Of a stretch of 64,000 nucleotides of DNA, positions 35,310 to 48,700 are shown piece after piece. The stretch spans positions 11,018,152 to 11,082,151 of the forward strand of contig OZ023209.1 in the NCBI GenBank assembly GCA_963995525.1, in the 5' to 3' direction. Source of the DNA: Escarpia spicata. Taxonomy: Eukaryota; Annelida; Polychaeta; Sabellida; Siboglinidae. Under the pieces are notes generated by a model that was not told the origin of the DNA, searched no databases, and saw only the letters and a program-made list of their open reading frames with translations. Numbering within the stretch: position 1 is the stretch's first letter; every line of letters begins with the position of its first letter. The position numbers and the translations under genes were made by a program.

Positions 35310-38300
35310 GTGCCACGGCTTTGTTCTTCTGACTGTGAACACACTGGTCACGCTCAAGCGGCCGTCAGCATGACAACCATTATGACTGACGGCGATGGCC
35401 CTTCGAACAATGCAAGCGATCACACTACGAACTGCAGATCCCCGGCCCGTGGTCAGTGTGCTGCCGAAGTTCAGACAGATGGCCAAACTCACATCGTATG
35501 CAATGGTATACGTTGGTATCTCTTTAACAAGATGGACATCATGGTGCATGACACACTGGTAAAGTTGTGCATAGACCACTTCACTTCCAGCGAGATCGAC
35601 GCAGTTAAACAGACCCTATACGAATGCGAAGTCGTCAAGAATCTTGCTCTGCGTCAGGGCCGGCGCCGGCAAGGGCACGTAAAGAAAAAAACAACATTGA
35701 AGATATACTGATGGCGCTGCACAAATCGCCTAGGGGACTGCCAGTGTTTGTGGTTACGGATTTGTCCACCCTGCCGCCGCTCGACGTCAACAACATCGAC
35801 TTCGGTCACATTATTTCCGAGTTTCGTGCGATGCGGGCAGAAATGGCGGATCTGCGGCGTGACATGACAGCCGTCAAATCGAGGGAACCTGACCCGGTGA
35901 TATGGCCTCAGCGTAAGCCTGAGCTCACAACAGATGATCGACAGACGCTTCGGATGAACCTGCCGCCGATCAGCGCAGTCACCACAGCCGAACCGAGCCA
36001 CACGTCGGCCGACGTAACCGTGAGTAACATTCGAGCTACGTCTACTCGTCAGCGTAGCCCTGCGGTGGTTAACATAACACCTCTACCAGCTGCGAACGTT
36101 ATCGGGAACCGTGCGCCGGGTGTCGCGAAACAACCAAGTAAGACTATCGTTGATGATGACTTTAAGCTGGTGTCTGGCAAGAAAAGGCGCAGTAACGGAT
36201 CGAAGGCGGTGATCGGCACGCGGAAATGCGGTAACCGGCTCAAAGTAAAGGATGGACGATTTCTGACAGCCTTTATCTCACAACGGTCACTGTCGATGAC
36301 ATGTCTTTGTATGTGAAGTATGTGCATAAGCTCGAGGCCTAATGTGTGAAACTAAAAATTCAGCATGAAAGTTATGCCTCATTCAAGGTTGATGTTATAT
36401 GCAATGACGCATCTAAGTTTTATGACCCGGACAACTGGCCATTTGGTGTATACTTGAAGAAATTCTTTAACACCAAGAACTAAGTTATGACAATTAATAA
36501 TAATATTAATAGCTCGTGCATCACTATTGTTGGTGATTTTAACGCGGATATTTCCAAGAAATAAGTTTTTGGGAATATTGATTTCTGCAAAGAATTTACT
36601 CTGGCTATATGTGATCAAGATACTCTCCCGATAGACACATATACATACGTTAGTTCTGCCTGGGGAACTACATCATGGCTTGACCATATCATATGTACCG
36701 CTGATGCGAAGGATTGCCTATCTAACATGTCCATACTTTATGACGTTATTTATTCTGATCACCACCCGATATCGTTCATCATAGACAGTGATATTGTACC
36801 AGAATGCGTTAGTGGTAGTGGCAATACTAATTGACGCATATAGAGAATGCACGAACGTTGAATTGAGCAAACTGAATGTTCCACCGGGTGTTAGATGCAA
36901 CGATCCCAATTGTCATAACTGTAATCATGATGATGCTCTCGATGACTTTTACAATTCTATCGTGATTACATTGAAGAGGTGTGGTTACACACTCCGGTCA
37001 AATCGCAAAGGTGCTTATAATTATAGTGTTGTACCAGGTTGGAACGAGTGAGTGAAAGAACTTCATTGTGCAGCCTGTGATGCTTACTGTATATGGAAAG
37101 AGACTGGTAAACCTAGACAAGGTGACGTTTTTAATGTTATGAAATTACCCAGAATGAAATTCAAACAGGCAATCAGAAAATGTAAAAGGGAGAAAGAAAC
37201 TATCATTGCTGATAACATTGCAGAACAGTTGTGTCAGAAAGACCACCGCAAATTCTGGAAAGAATTAAGCACTGCACGAACAGTAAAGTAACATTTCCGA
37301 CAAACATTGATAATATACACGGTGCTGTAAACATCGGGTCAATGTGGAAGCATCATTATGAACATTTATTTAATGATGTGGAGGATAGCCGATGTGATAA
37401 AGTTTGTTATGATTGTTCCACTGGCAATAAGGGAATGACTGTTGGTGCAGTTGAACTGATGGATATTATTAATGGACTCTCAAAAAATAAGTCACCAGGT
37501 CTGGACGGTATCAATGCGGAACAAGAACATATTAAATTAGCTGATTATCAACTCGCTGTGCTTTTGTCTATCCTTGTGTCTTCGATTCTGGTGCATGGTT
37601 ATTTACCAAAAGAAATTTCACAGTCTGTTATTGTACCAATTATTAAAGACAAGATTAGACGAGTAAACGACAAAGGGAATTGTAGGCCAATATGTCTATC
37701 GAACATATTTTCGAAGATAATAGACACTGTTCTTTTTAACAGAATGGAAATGTTCTTGGAAACCACTCCTAATCAATTTGGCTTTAAGCCTAAACATGGA
37801 ACGGACTTATGCGTGTTTGCATTTAAGGAATTATTAAGGTTCTACACTGGACATGGTTCAGCTATGCACGTCGCGTTTTTAAATGCATCAAAGGCGTTTG
37901 ATCGTGTCCACCGATATAAACTTTTAACGAAACTAGAACAACGAAATGTACCGAACTATATTTTAAGAGTACTCGGCAATGAATTCAATAATCAATGTGT
38001 TTGCATACGATGGGGAAATACCTACTCGGACTTCTTCTCGGTAGGCATTGGTGTTAAGCAAGGTGGGAAGTTATCCCCTTTGGTTTTTAACATTTATATG
38101 GATAATGTGAGTATACAACTGCACAAAAACAAATCGGTTGTAGTCTTGGTAACATGGTTATTAATCACCTTATATACGCCGATGATCTACTTCTGTTTGC
38201 ACCTTCTGCTAAAGGGCTAAAAATACTACTAGACATGTGTTACTCATAAGGATGTGAGCATGACGTGCAATACAAAGCGGGTAAATCCCTGGTCATGTAC

Positions 38301-38835
38301 TTTGAATCTAGAATGCCAAATCTGTCTAAAGAAATTACATTAGGAGGAAAGAAGTTAAACTTTGCCGCCTCTTATAAATATCTTGGACATGTCATTTCTA
38401 ATAACTTGTTTGATGAGTCTGACATGCAAGCCAAAGTGAGACTTTTGTATGCCAAAAGTAATATGTTACGTCAAAAGTTCCACTTTTGTTCAACTGCTAT
38501 AAAAAAAAGCTATTTACAGCGTATTTTGGTAATATCTATATGTGTGCGTTATGGGTGAACTTTAGAAAAGTTAATTTTCAGCAATTCGTTGTTGCATATA
38601 AGAACTCTTTCAGGATATTGATTGAACAATTTGCCCATGAGATGTAGTGCTAGCCTCATGTTTGCTACAGCTAATGTCAGCTCGGGTAAATGTGTAATCA
38701 GAAAGGCTATTTTTATCTTAATGAATAGGATTGACATGTCTTTGAATCCCATTATTGATAGCATTAAGACTAGCGACGTGTATTGTACTTCGAAACTGCG
38801 GCACCACTGGGTCCGGGATTTATATAATTTTTAAA
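35310..38835 (+). mobile_element. LINE with ORF1 and ORF2 (endonuclease remnant and reverse transcriptase), plus strand
   Basis: ORF1 spans about 35370-36316 with one frameshift near 35660. It has MVHDTLVKLCIDHFTSSEID, NIEDILMALHKSPRGLPVFV and DLSTLPPLDVNNIDFGHI, an ORF1 type common in lophotrochozoan LINEs. ORF2 starts within 36380-36780 (ICNDASKFYDPDNWP, IVGDFNADISKK, SDHHPISFIIDSD; endonuclease end). The reverse transcriptase at 37231-38220 has KNKSPGLDGIN, VIVPIIKDK, NCRPICLSNIFSKIID, QFGFKPKHGTDLCVF, AFLNASKAFDRV and GVKQGGKLSPLVFNIYMDN. The catalytic HLIYADDLLLFAPSAKGLK follows a frameshift near 38160, then NFAASYKYLGHVI. The Asp of the first RT motif is Asn (FLNASKAF), so it is catalytically dead apart from the frameshifts. 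Confidence 0.85.
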
Positions 38836-39027
38836 CATATTGTTCTTATCGATGTATTTTTTTATTTATTTACATAATTTTATTGATGTATTTGTATATA
38901 TGGACATGATGATTGTCTGAAATAAATACATTATTATTAATATGTTTAGTAAGTAATTTAACTCGTAATACATGAACATGTCATCGAAAAAAATATAATC
39001 AAAATACGTCCAGTAGCTGTCATATAA

Positions 39028-39116
<89 letters not shown>

Positions 39117-39190
39117 TACATATACGCATATAATGAGACATTATACAAGTCACAAAATGCATCAACAGACATTACACTACATTTTAATTA
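38836..39190. repeat. Spacer with (TA)n and (TG)n microsatellites
   Basis: TATATATA followed by a TG run at about 39043-39112. No gene. It lies between two LINEs in tail-to-tail orientation. Confidence 0.9.
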
Positions 39191-41653
39191 ATTATCTTCC
39201 ACATATATAACAGTTAATAATAGTACAAGCATTCTGATATCTTTCAATAATGTATATTTTTATATAGGTGGAGAATCCATGGATACTCTGCGTGAATATT
39301 TGATTAATAATGATATCGGGAGAATTATTGAATATCTTTGCTATGCTGAATCTGATGTTTCTTTTGACGAATTTGTGATTTACTCTAGGGATAAATACAT
39401 TTGTGTTTGCCCTAGTAGCATGCTGATGGCGCTGGGTATTAAATAAGAGTGGGTTTTGATTGAAATAATCAGGCAGCTGCTTGTTGATCAATTTGTAAAT
39501 AAATTTGAGTAGTTGAATTTTATATATATGTCATCAAGCTTTAAGAGGTAAAATCTCTTAAACATTGGTTCATTATGAGCCAGGTAATCACTAGAAGTTA
39601 TAATTCTAACTGCCCTTTTCTGAAATTTGATAATGTTATTATTTAGGTTACTCTGAGACCCCCAGACCAACACTCTATAATTGAGGTGGCATACGATTAG
39701 AGGGTTATAGGTTGTTCTCAGGATGTTGATTGATAGGCTATGTTTGAGACTATTTAACACTCCTATTATTTTGGATATTTTTGAAGTCGGTGCATCAGTG
39801 ACTAACCCAATTTAAGTGTTTGTTAATAGTGATACAAAAAAAAAAAATCTACATATTCAATATTTGATTCAGCTATTCGGAGGAGAGGAAGCTGAATCTT
39901 TTTTGTGGCTTATGAAATATCATGGTTGTTGTTTTATTAACATTTAGTGAAAGTTTATTCACTTTGAGCCAAATAGTTATTTTTTCTAATTCACTGTTTA
40001 GTCTTTCGTTGTAAATATCATAGTGTCCATTTTACTTTAGTGTAGTGAATAATGTGGTGTCATCTGCAAACATTATAAACTTAAATGAATTACTAGAGCG
40101 GATAATATAATTCGTATATATTATGAACACTAAAGGACCTAATATTGAGCCTTGGGGACACCCATTGTTATATCGGCTTCTGACGATTTAGCTTTAATAA
40201 ACTGTTTCCTGTTCGATAAGTAGCTTTTGCTAAATTCTAACGCTGAATTTGTAAACCCATAAAATTGTAATTTAGATAACAAAATATTATGGTCAAGGGT
40301 GTTAAATGCTTTTGACAAATCAAGGTACACATTGATTGGAGTCATACCTTGATCAAGTTCCTGAGATGTTCTGTCAATGAGTTCAAGTGCAGCCAGGTGA
40401 GTGGAGAGTTTTTCTCTAAAATATTATTGTCCTTTGTAATATAAATTATGAGATGAGAAGTACATGTGAATTTGATTGAATGAACATTACTCTTTCAAAG
40501 ATTTTGGAGTTTGATGGTAATATGGAGATTGGACGATAGTTATCAAGTAATGTCATGTCTCCTCTTTTATAAAGTGGTATTACTTTTGCAATTTTTAGGG
40601 CGTCAGGAAAAATGCCAGTTGCTAGTGACTGATTAATTATGATGGTGAGAGGTTTTTTGTTTTATTACTTTTAATAATTTAGTTGAAATGCCATCATTGT
40701 CACAACTAAGTTTAGGTTTTAAGCTATCTAATATGTTTGTAATGGTTTCTTCAGAAATTGGTTTGAATGCGAAATTATGTAGTATCGGATTACATAGGTA
40801 ATCCATGGTATTTGCGTTGTTTGTATTAATTATCTCAGCTGCTAGTTTAAGTCCTACATCTGTAAAAAAAAACAATTAAATTTGTTAGCAATGACATTGG
40901 TATCACTTATTACTTTATTGTCAATCAAAAAATTATCAGGAAATTCAAATTTCTTCGAAGTCCGGTTAATAACTTCTTTGATAGTACACCATGTTTGCTT
41001 AATGTCATTCTTACATGTAAATTTTGGGAAAAAACCTTGAGCAACAACAGAATCAAAATATTAACAAAATATTGCATTTTCTTTAATTTGCAGTAAATCA
41101 ATATTGTAGTCACCAGCAATAATGACTTCACTTTTACATTTTTTTAAGATGATCAAATAAAGGGATAAATTCATTAATAAATGTCTGGCATGTTTCGTTG
41201 TTGTGCCCGGGTGGTCTATACTATATTTTCTAATATAACTGTTTTGTTAAGTTGCTTTCTGTTAATTTAAATAAATTGTCCTGCCCATACTTGTGAATTC
41301 TGATAGATGTTTATTGAATTATAATCATATGTGTTGCATAGGTAAATTGCTAATCCTCCATGCGCGGTACATATTTAATCTTGCGAAATTAGAGTGTAAC
41401 CGTTAATCATAAAGCGTGATGTATCTGAGTTATCAGATAGCCTCGTTTCTTGTAAGCAAATAGCACTGAATTCATAACCATTATTTTTTAACTCTTGCAA
41501 TTTAATGTTGATCTGATCGAACTGTGCATTACTGCTTTGGCAATTTAAACTTACGATGTTAAAGATATTTCCTTTATTTAAGAATAGGTTATTTAAACTA
41601 AGGTCATCATAATACGGCGAGTGTTTAATTATTTCAGGTTCATTATAAGGCAT
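39191..41653 (-). mobile_element. LINE ORF2, minus strand, decayed
   Basis: On the minus strand the frame 41653-41375 gives NIFNIVSLNCQSSNAQFDQI, FSAICLQETRLSDNSD and MINGYTLISQD (endonuclease N-terminus). The frame 40875-40633 has FKPISEETITNILDSLKPKL and CDNDGISTKLLK (RT start). The frame 40345-40139 has INVYLDLSKAFNTLDHNILL (RT motif A, Asp kept) followed by GVPQGSILGPL-like residues after a shift. The frame 39760-39488 has NPLIVCHLNYRVLVWGSQSN and QKRAVRIITSSDYLAHNEPM, the usual C-terminus. The YADD block near 40060 is only partly readable. Several stops and frameshifts are present. The endonuclease resembles the element at 24.7-27.2 kb. Confidence 0.8.
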
Positions 41654-42406
41654 GCTTATGAATATTCGGGACTGTCCGCCAGACTTCGATTAGCTACGCC
41701 GAGTTAATAGATGCAAGAAATACGTCATCGACATGTGTGTATATGGATTAGCCACCGCCAGGCGAATGAGTCGTGACCAATAAAATTATCAAAATGAAAC
41801 GTGGACCAGCTGCTGTTTATGTCCTAAGATTCAGCAAAGAAACGTAGACAAATATATAGGATAAACGGAGAATAAACATAGCGACAGTTCATGACAGACG
41901 GATTGATTTGAAAAAAACCCACCTCTCCTTGCACGAAGCCGCCGATGGCGACCCCGATGGCGATGTCATATTGAATGATTGGCATTGTTTTTATTGGAAT
42001 ATAAAAACTATGGTACTATCATGTTCCGTTTTCACTAGGTACATCTGGCTATACATTTTGAAATGAAGTTTTAATGAAACGCTTAGATAACAGAAACTTA
42101 CTGAAGCAGAGAAACATTCAATAATAAAACCATTTTATTTGCACCATAAATCCAACTGCTATTTCCATAAGCAGTATAAATACATTATACATTACTAAAG
42201 TAATTTACGGTATTAAAATAGGATAGGTGGTTAAGTATTTCCTATCTGCATAAAGCTTACTTTTAGTTTGAAATATGTAGATCTATAAAGGGCATAACAT
42301 TATTGTCGACAAAATATTAAGATATACTGCATCAGTGTAAAACCATGTTTTATTTTGTACTCGGAGTGCAATAATTATTTGTTCTGCTCACCATTTAGAG
42401 TAAACG
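41654..42406. other. AT-rich spacer
   Basis: No gene, RNA or repeat recognised. Confidence 0.35.
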
Positions 42407-42467
42407 ATATTGAATTTGTTTCTGTCGAACTCCTGTTTCAGGAGTTCGACAGAAACAAATTCAATAT
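42407..42467. repeat. Perfect 29-bp inverted repeat with 3-nt loop
   Basis: Arms 42407-42435 and 42439-42467 are exact reverse complements (beginning ATATTGAATTTGTTTC, ending CGAACTCCTG) around a TTT loop. It lies about 300 bp before the large satellite. Confidence 0.97.
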
Positions 42468-42542
42468 AGGACAAAAACATAACATTTTCGCGAGGTTAAC
42501 CCCAACTTTTTTTCTCTAGCTAACCTAATTATCTATTTTTAT

Positions 42543-42760
42543 CCGCTAGATGGTGCCATCATGTGACGTAGTACTCCGATTATCCACTAGGGGGCGCTAC
42601 GCCGGATGTGATGTCATACCGGAAGTCACTTGACTGTCATGGCGGTCTCTACTAGGGACGATACGCCGGAAGTAACGCTATACTAGGGACACTACGTCGA
42701 GGGGACGCTACACCGGAAGTTACTTGACTGTCATGGCGGCCTCTATGCTTCGGTTATTCC
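42543..42760 (+). promoter_or_regulatory. Compact cluster of CTCF-, ETS- and YY1-like motifs
   Basis: A GC-richer block of about 220 bp in AT-rich surroundings. CCACTAGGGGGCGCT (42584-42598) matches the bilaterian CTCF core at every position, and CCGCTAGATGGTGCC (42543-42557) is a weaker match. CCGGAAGT (ETS/GABP-type) occurs at 42619, 42666 and 42713, and ATGGCGG (YY1-type) at 42639 and 42733. TGACGTA (CRE-like) lies near 42564. About 40 bp (CCGGAAGT, TACTTGACTGTCATGGCGG) is directly repeated. Such combinations occur in TATA-less promoters and boundary elements; binding is inference. Confidence 0.45.
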
Positions 42761-42772
42761 TGGAAGTGTGTC

Positions 42773-45700
42773 TCAACATTAAAAAGTTATAAGTCCTACC
42801 GACACTAAAAAGTTCTAAGTACTACCAACACTAAAAAGTTCTGAGTACTACCGACCCTAAAAAGTTCTAAGTCCTACCGTCACTAAAAAGTTCTGAGTCC
42901 AACCAGCACTAAAAAGCTCTAAGTCCTACCGACACTAAAACGTTATAAGTACTACCAACACTAAAAAGTTCTAAGTACTACCAACACTAAAAAGTTCTGA
43001 GTCCTACCGACACTAAAAAGTTATAAGTCCTACCGACACTAAAAAGTTATAAGTACTACCAGCACTAAAAAGTTCTAAGTCCTACCAGCACTAAAAAGTT
43101 CTGAGTCCTACCAGCACTAAAAAGTTCTAAGCCGTACCGTCACTAAAAAGTTCTAAGTCCTACCGTCACTAAAAAGTTATAAGTACTACCAACCTTAAAA
43201 AGTTCTAAGTCGTACCGTCACTAAAACGTTCTAAGTCCTACCAAGCCTAAAAAGTTCTAAGTCCTACCAACACTAAAAGTTCTAAGTCCTACCAGGACTA
43301 AAACGTTATAAGTACTACCAACACTAAAAAGCTCTAAGTCCTACCAACACTAACAGATCTAAGTCGTACCTTCACTAAAATGTTCTAAGTAGTACCAACA
43401 CTAAAAGTTCTAAGTCCTACCAGCACTAAAACGATATAAGTACTACCAACACTAAAAGTTATAAGTCCTACCAGCACTAAAACGTTATAAGTACTACCAA
43501 CACTAAAAAGTTCAAAGTCCTACCGACACTAAAAAGTTCTGAGTCCTACCAGCACTAAAAAGTTCTAATTCCTACCAGCACTAAAAAGTTATAAGTATTA
43601 CCAACACTAAAAAGTTCTGAGTCGTACCTTCACTAACAAGTTCTAAGTCCTACCAACACTAAAAGTTCTAAGTCCTACCAGCACTAAAACGTTATAAGTA
43701 CTACCAACACTAAAAGTTCTAAGTCCTACCAGCACTAAAACGTTATAAGTACTACCAACACTAAAAAGTTCTAAGTCCTACCGACACTAAAAAGTTCTGA
43801 GTCCTACCAGCACTAAAAAGTTATAATTCATATCAGCACTAAAAAGTTATAAGTCGTACCAACCCTAAAAAGTTCTAAGTCCTACCAAACCTAAAAAGTT
43901 ATAAGTACTACCAACCCTAAAAAGTTATAAGTCGTACCGTCACCAAAAAGTTCTAAGTCCTACCAGCACTAAAAAGTTCTAAGTACTACTAACACTAAAA
44001 AGTTCTAAGTACTACCAACACTAGAAAGTTCTGAGTCCTACCGACACTAAAAAGTTATAAGTCCTACCGACACTAAAAAGTTCTAAGTACTACCAGCACT
44101 AAAAAGTTCTAAGTCCTACCAGCACTAAAAAGCTCTGAGTCCTACCAGCACTAAAAAGTTCTAAGCCGTACCGTCACTAAAAAGTTCTAAGTCCTACCGT
44201 CACTAAAAAGTTATAAGTACTACCAACCTTAAAAAGTTCTAAGTCGTACCGTCACTAAAAAGTTCTAAGTCCTACCAACCCTAAAAAGTTATAAGTCCTA
44301 CCAACACTAAAAAGTTATAAGTCCTACCAGCACTAAAACGTTATAAGTACTACCAACACTAAAAGTTCTAATTCCTACCAGCACTAAAAAGTTATAAGTA
44401 TTACCAACACTAAAAAGTTCTGAGTCGTACCTTCACTAACAAGTTCTAAGTCCTACCAACACTAAAAGTTCTAAGTCCTACCAGCACTAAAACGTTATAA
44501 GTACTACCAACACTAAAAGTTCTAAGTCCTACCAGCACTAAAACGTTATAAGTACTACCAACACTAAAAAGTTCTAAGTCCTACCGACACTAAAAAGTTC
44601 TGAGTCCTACCAGCACTAAAAAGTTATAATTCATATCAGCACTAAAAAGTTATAAGTCGTACCAACCCTAAAAAGTTCTAAGTCCTACCAAACCTAAAAA
44701 GTTATAAGTACTACCAACCCTAAAAAGTTATAAGTCGTACCGTCACCAAAAAGTTCTAAGTCCTACCAGCACTAAAAAGTTCTAAGTACTACTAACACTA
44801 AAAAGTTCTAAGTACTACCAACACTAGAAAGTTCTGAGTCCTACCGACACTAAAAAGTTATGTCCTACCGACACTAAAAAGTTCTAAGTACTACCAGCAC
44901 TAAAAAGTTCTAAGTCCTACCAGCACTAAAAAGCTCTGAGTCCTACCAGCACTAAAAAGTTCTAAGCCGTACCGTCACTAAAAAGTTCTAAGTCCTACCG
45001 TCACTAAAAAGTTATAAGTACTACCAACCTTAAAAAGTTCTAAGTCGTACCGTCACTAAAAAGTTCTAAGTCCTACCAACCCTAAAAAGTTATAAGTCCT
45101 ACCAACACTAAAAAGTTATAAGTCCTACCAGCACTAAAACGTTATAAGTACTACCAACACTAAAAGTTCTAAGTCCTACCAGCACTAAAACGTTATAAGT
45201 ACTACCAACACTAAAAAGTTCTAAGTCCTGCCGACACTAAAAAGTTCTGAGTCCTACCAGCACTAAAAACTTCTAATTCCTACCAGCACTAAAAAGTTAT
45301 AAGTCGTACCAACCCAAAAAATTCTAAGTCCTACCAAACCTAAAAAGTTATAAGTACTACCAACTCTAAAAAGTTATAAGTCGTACCGTCACTAAAAAGT
45401 TCTAAGTCCTACCAGCACTAAACAGTTCTAAGTCCTACCAGCACTAAAAAGTTATAAGTACTACCAACACTAAAAAGTTCTAAGTCGTACCATCACTAAA
45501 AAGTTCTAAGTACTACCAATCCTAAAAGTTCTAAGTCGTACCAGCACTAAAACGTTATAAGTACTACCAACACTAAAAAGTTCTAAGTCCTACCGACCCT
45601 AAAAAGTTCTGAGTACTACCGACCCTAAAAAGTTCTAAGTCGTACCGTCACTAAAAAGTTCTAAGTCCTACCAGCACTAAAACGTTATAAGTACTACCAA

Positions 45701-48700
45701 CACTAAAAAGCTCTAAGTCCTACCAACACTAACAGATCTAAGTCGTACCTTCACTAAAAAGTTCTAAGTACTACCAACACTAAAAGTTCTAAGTCCTACC
45801 AGCACTAATACGATATAAGTACTACCAACACTAAAAGTTATAAGTCCTACCAGCACTAAAACGTTATAAGTACTACCAACACTAAAAAGTTCTAAGTCCT
45901 ACCGACACTAAAAAGTTCTGATTCCTACCAGCACTAAAAAGTTATAATTCCTACCAGCACTAAAAAGTTATAAGTCCTACCAACACTAAAAAGTTATAAG
46001 TCCTACCGACACTAAAAAGTTCTGAGTCCTACCTGCACTAAAAAGTTCTAAGTCGTACCGTCACTAAAACGTTATAAGTACTACCAACATTAAAAAGTTC
46101 TAAGTCCTACCGACCCTAAAAAGTTCTGAGTACTACCGACCCTAAAAAGTTCTAAGTCGTACCGTCACTAAAAAGTTCTAAGTACTACCAACACTAAAAA
46201 GTTCGAAGTCCTACCAGCACTAAAAAGTTCTAATTCCTACCAGCACTAAAAAGTTATAAGTACTACCAACACTAAAAAGTTCTGAGTCGTACCTTCACTA
46301 AAAAGTTCTAAGTCCTACCAGCACTAAAACGTTATAAGTACTACCAACACTAAAAGTTCTAAGTCCTACCAGCACTAAAACGTTATAAGTACTACCAACA
46401 CTAAAAAGTTCTAAGTCCTGCCGACACTAAAAACTTCTAATTCCTACCAGCACTAAAAAGTTATAAGTCGTACCAACCCAAAAAATTCTAAGTCCTACCA
46501 AACCTAAAAAGTTATAAGTACTACCAACTCTAAAAAGTTATGGGGGGAGTCGTACCGTCACTAAAAAGTTCTAAGTCCTACCAGCACTAAAAAGTTCTAA
46601 GTCCTACCAGCACTAAAAAGTTATAAGTACTACCAACACTAAAAAGTTCTAAGTCGTACCATCACTAAAAAGTTCTAAGTACTACCAATCCTAAAAGTTC
46701 TAAGTCGTACCAGCACTAAAACGTTATAAGTACTACCAACACTAAAAAGTTCTAAGTCCTACCGACCCTAAAAAGTTCTGAGTACTACCGACCCTAAAAA
46801 GTTCTAAGTCGTACCGTCACTAAAAAGTTCTAAGTACTACCAACACTAAAACGTTCGAAGTCCTACCAGCACTAAAAAGTTCTAATTCCTACCAGCACTA
46901 AAACGTTATAAGTACTACCAACACTAAAAAGTTCTAAGTCCTGCCGACACTAAAAAGTTCTGAGTCCTACCAGCACTAAACATTTCTAAGTCCTACCAGC
47001 ACTAAAACGTTATAAGTACTACCAACACTAAAAAGCTCTAAGTCCTACCAACACTAACAGATCTAAGTCGTACCTTCACTAAAAAGTTCTAAGTACTACC
47101 AACACTAAAAGTTCTAAGTCCTACCAGCACTAATACGATATAAGTACTACCAACACTAAAAGTTCTAAGTCCTACCAGCACTAAAACGTTATAAGTACTA
47201 CCAACACTAAAAAATTCTAAGTCCTACCGACACTAAAAAGTTCTGATTCCTACCAGCACTAAAAAGTTATAAGTCCTACCGACACTAAAAAGTTCTGAGT
47301 CCTACCTGCACTAAAAAGTTCTAAGTCGTACCGTCACTAAAACGTTATAAGTACTACCAACACTAAAAAGTTCTAAGTCCTACCGACCCTAAAAAGTTCT
47401 GAGTACTACCGACCCTAAAAAGTTCTAAGTCGTACCGTCACTAAAAAGTTCTAAGTACTACCAACACTAAAAAGTTTGAAGTCCTACCAGCACTAAAAAG
47501 TTCTAATTCCTACCAGCACTAAAACGTTGTAAGTACTACCAACACTAAAAAGTTCTGAGTCGTACCTTCACTAAAAAGTTCTAAGTCCTACCAGCACTAA
47601 AACGTTATAAGTACTACCAACACTAAAAAGCTCTAAGTCCTACCAACACTAACAGATCTAAGTCGTACCTTCACTAAAATGTTCTAAGTACTACCAACAC
47701 TAAAAGTTCTAAGTCCTACCAGCACTAAAACGATATAAGTACTACCAACACTAAAAGTTATAAGTCCTACCAGCACTAAAACGTTATAAGTACTACCAAC
47801 ACTAAAAAGTTCTAAGTCCTACCGACACTAAAAATTTCTGAGTCCTACCAGCACTAAAAAGTTCTAATTCCTACCAGCACTAAAAAGTTATAAGTACTAC
47901 CAACACTAAAAAGTTCTGAGTCGTACCTTCACTAAAAAGTTCTAAGTCCTACCAACACTAAAAGTTCTAAGTCCTACCAGCACTAAAACGTTATAAGTAC
48001 TACCAACACTAAAAGTTCTAAGTCCTACCAGCACTAAAACGTTATAAGTACTACCAACACTAAAAAGTTCTAAGTCCTACCGACACTAAAAAGTTCTGAG
48101 TCCTACCAGCACTAAAAAGTTATAATTCATATCAGCACTAAAAAGTTATAAGTCGTACCAACCCTAAAAAGTTCTAAGTCCTACCAAACCTAAAAAGTTA
48201 TAAGTACTACCAACCCTAAAAAATTATAAGTCGTACCGTCACCAAAAAGTTCTAAGTCCTACCAGCACTAAAAAGTTCTAAGTACTACCAACACTAAAAC
48301 GTTCTAAGTACTACCAACACTAGAAAGTTCTGAGTCCTACCGACACTAAAAAGTTATAAGTCCTACCGACACTAAAAAGTTCTAAGTACTACCAGCACTA
48401 AAAAGTTCTAAGTCCTACCAGCACTAAAAAGTTCTGAGTCCTACCAGCACTAAAAAGTTCTAAGCCGTACCGTCACTAAAAAGTTCTAAGTCGTACCGTC
48501 ACTAAAAAGTTCTAAGTCCTACCAACCCTAAAAAGTTATAAGTCCTACCAACACTAAAAAGTTCTGAGTCGTACCTTCACTAAAAAGTTCTAAGTCCTAC
48601 CAGCACTAAAACGTTATAAGTACTACCAACACTAAAAGTTCTAAGTCCTACCAGCACTAAAACGTTATAAGTACTACCAACACTAAAAAGTTCTAAGTCC

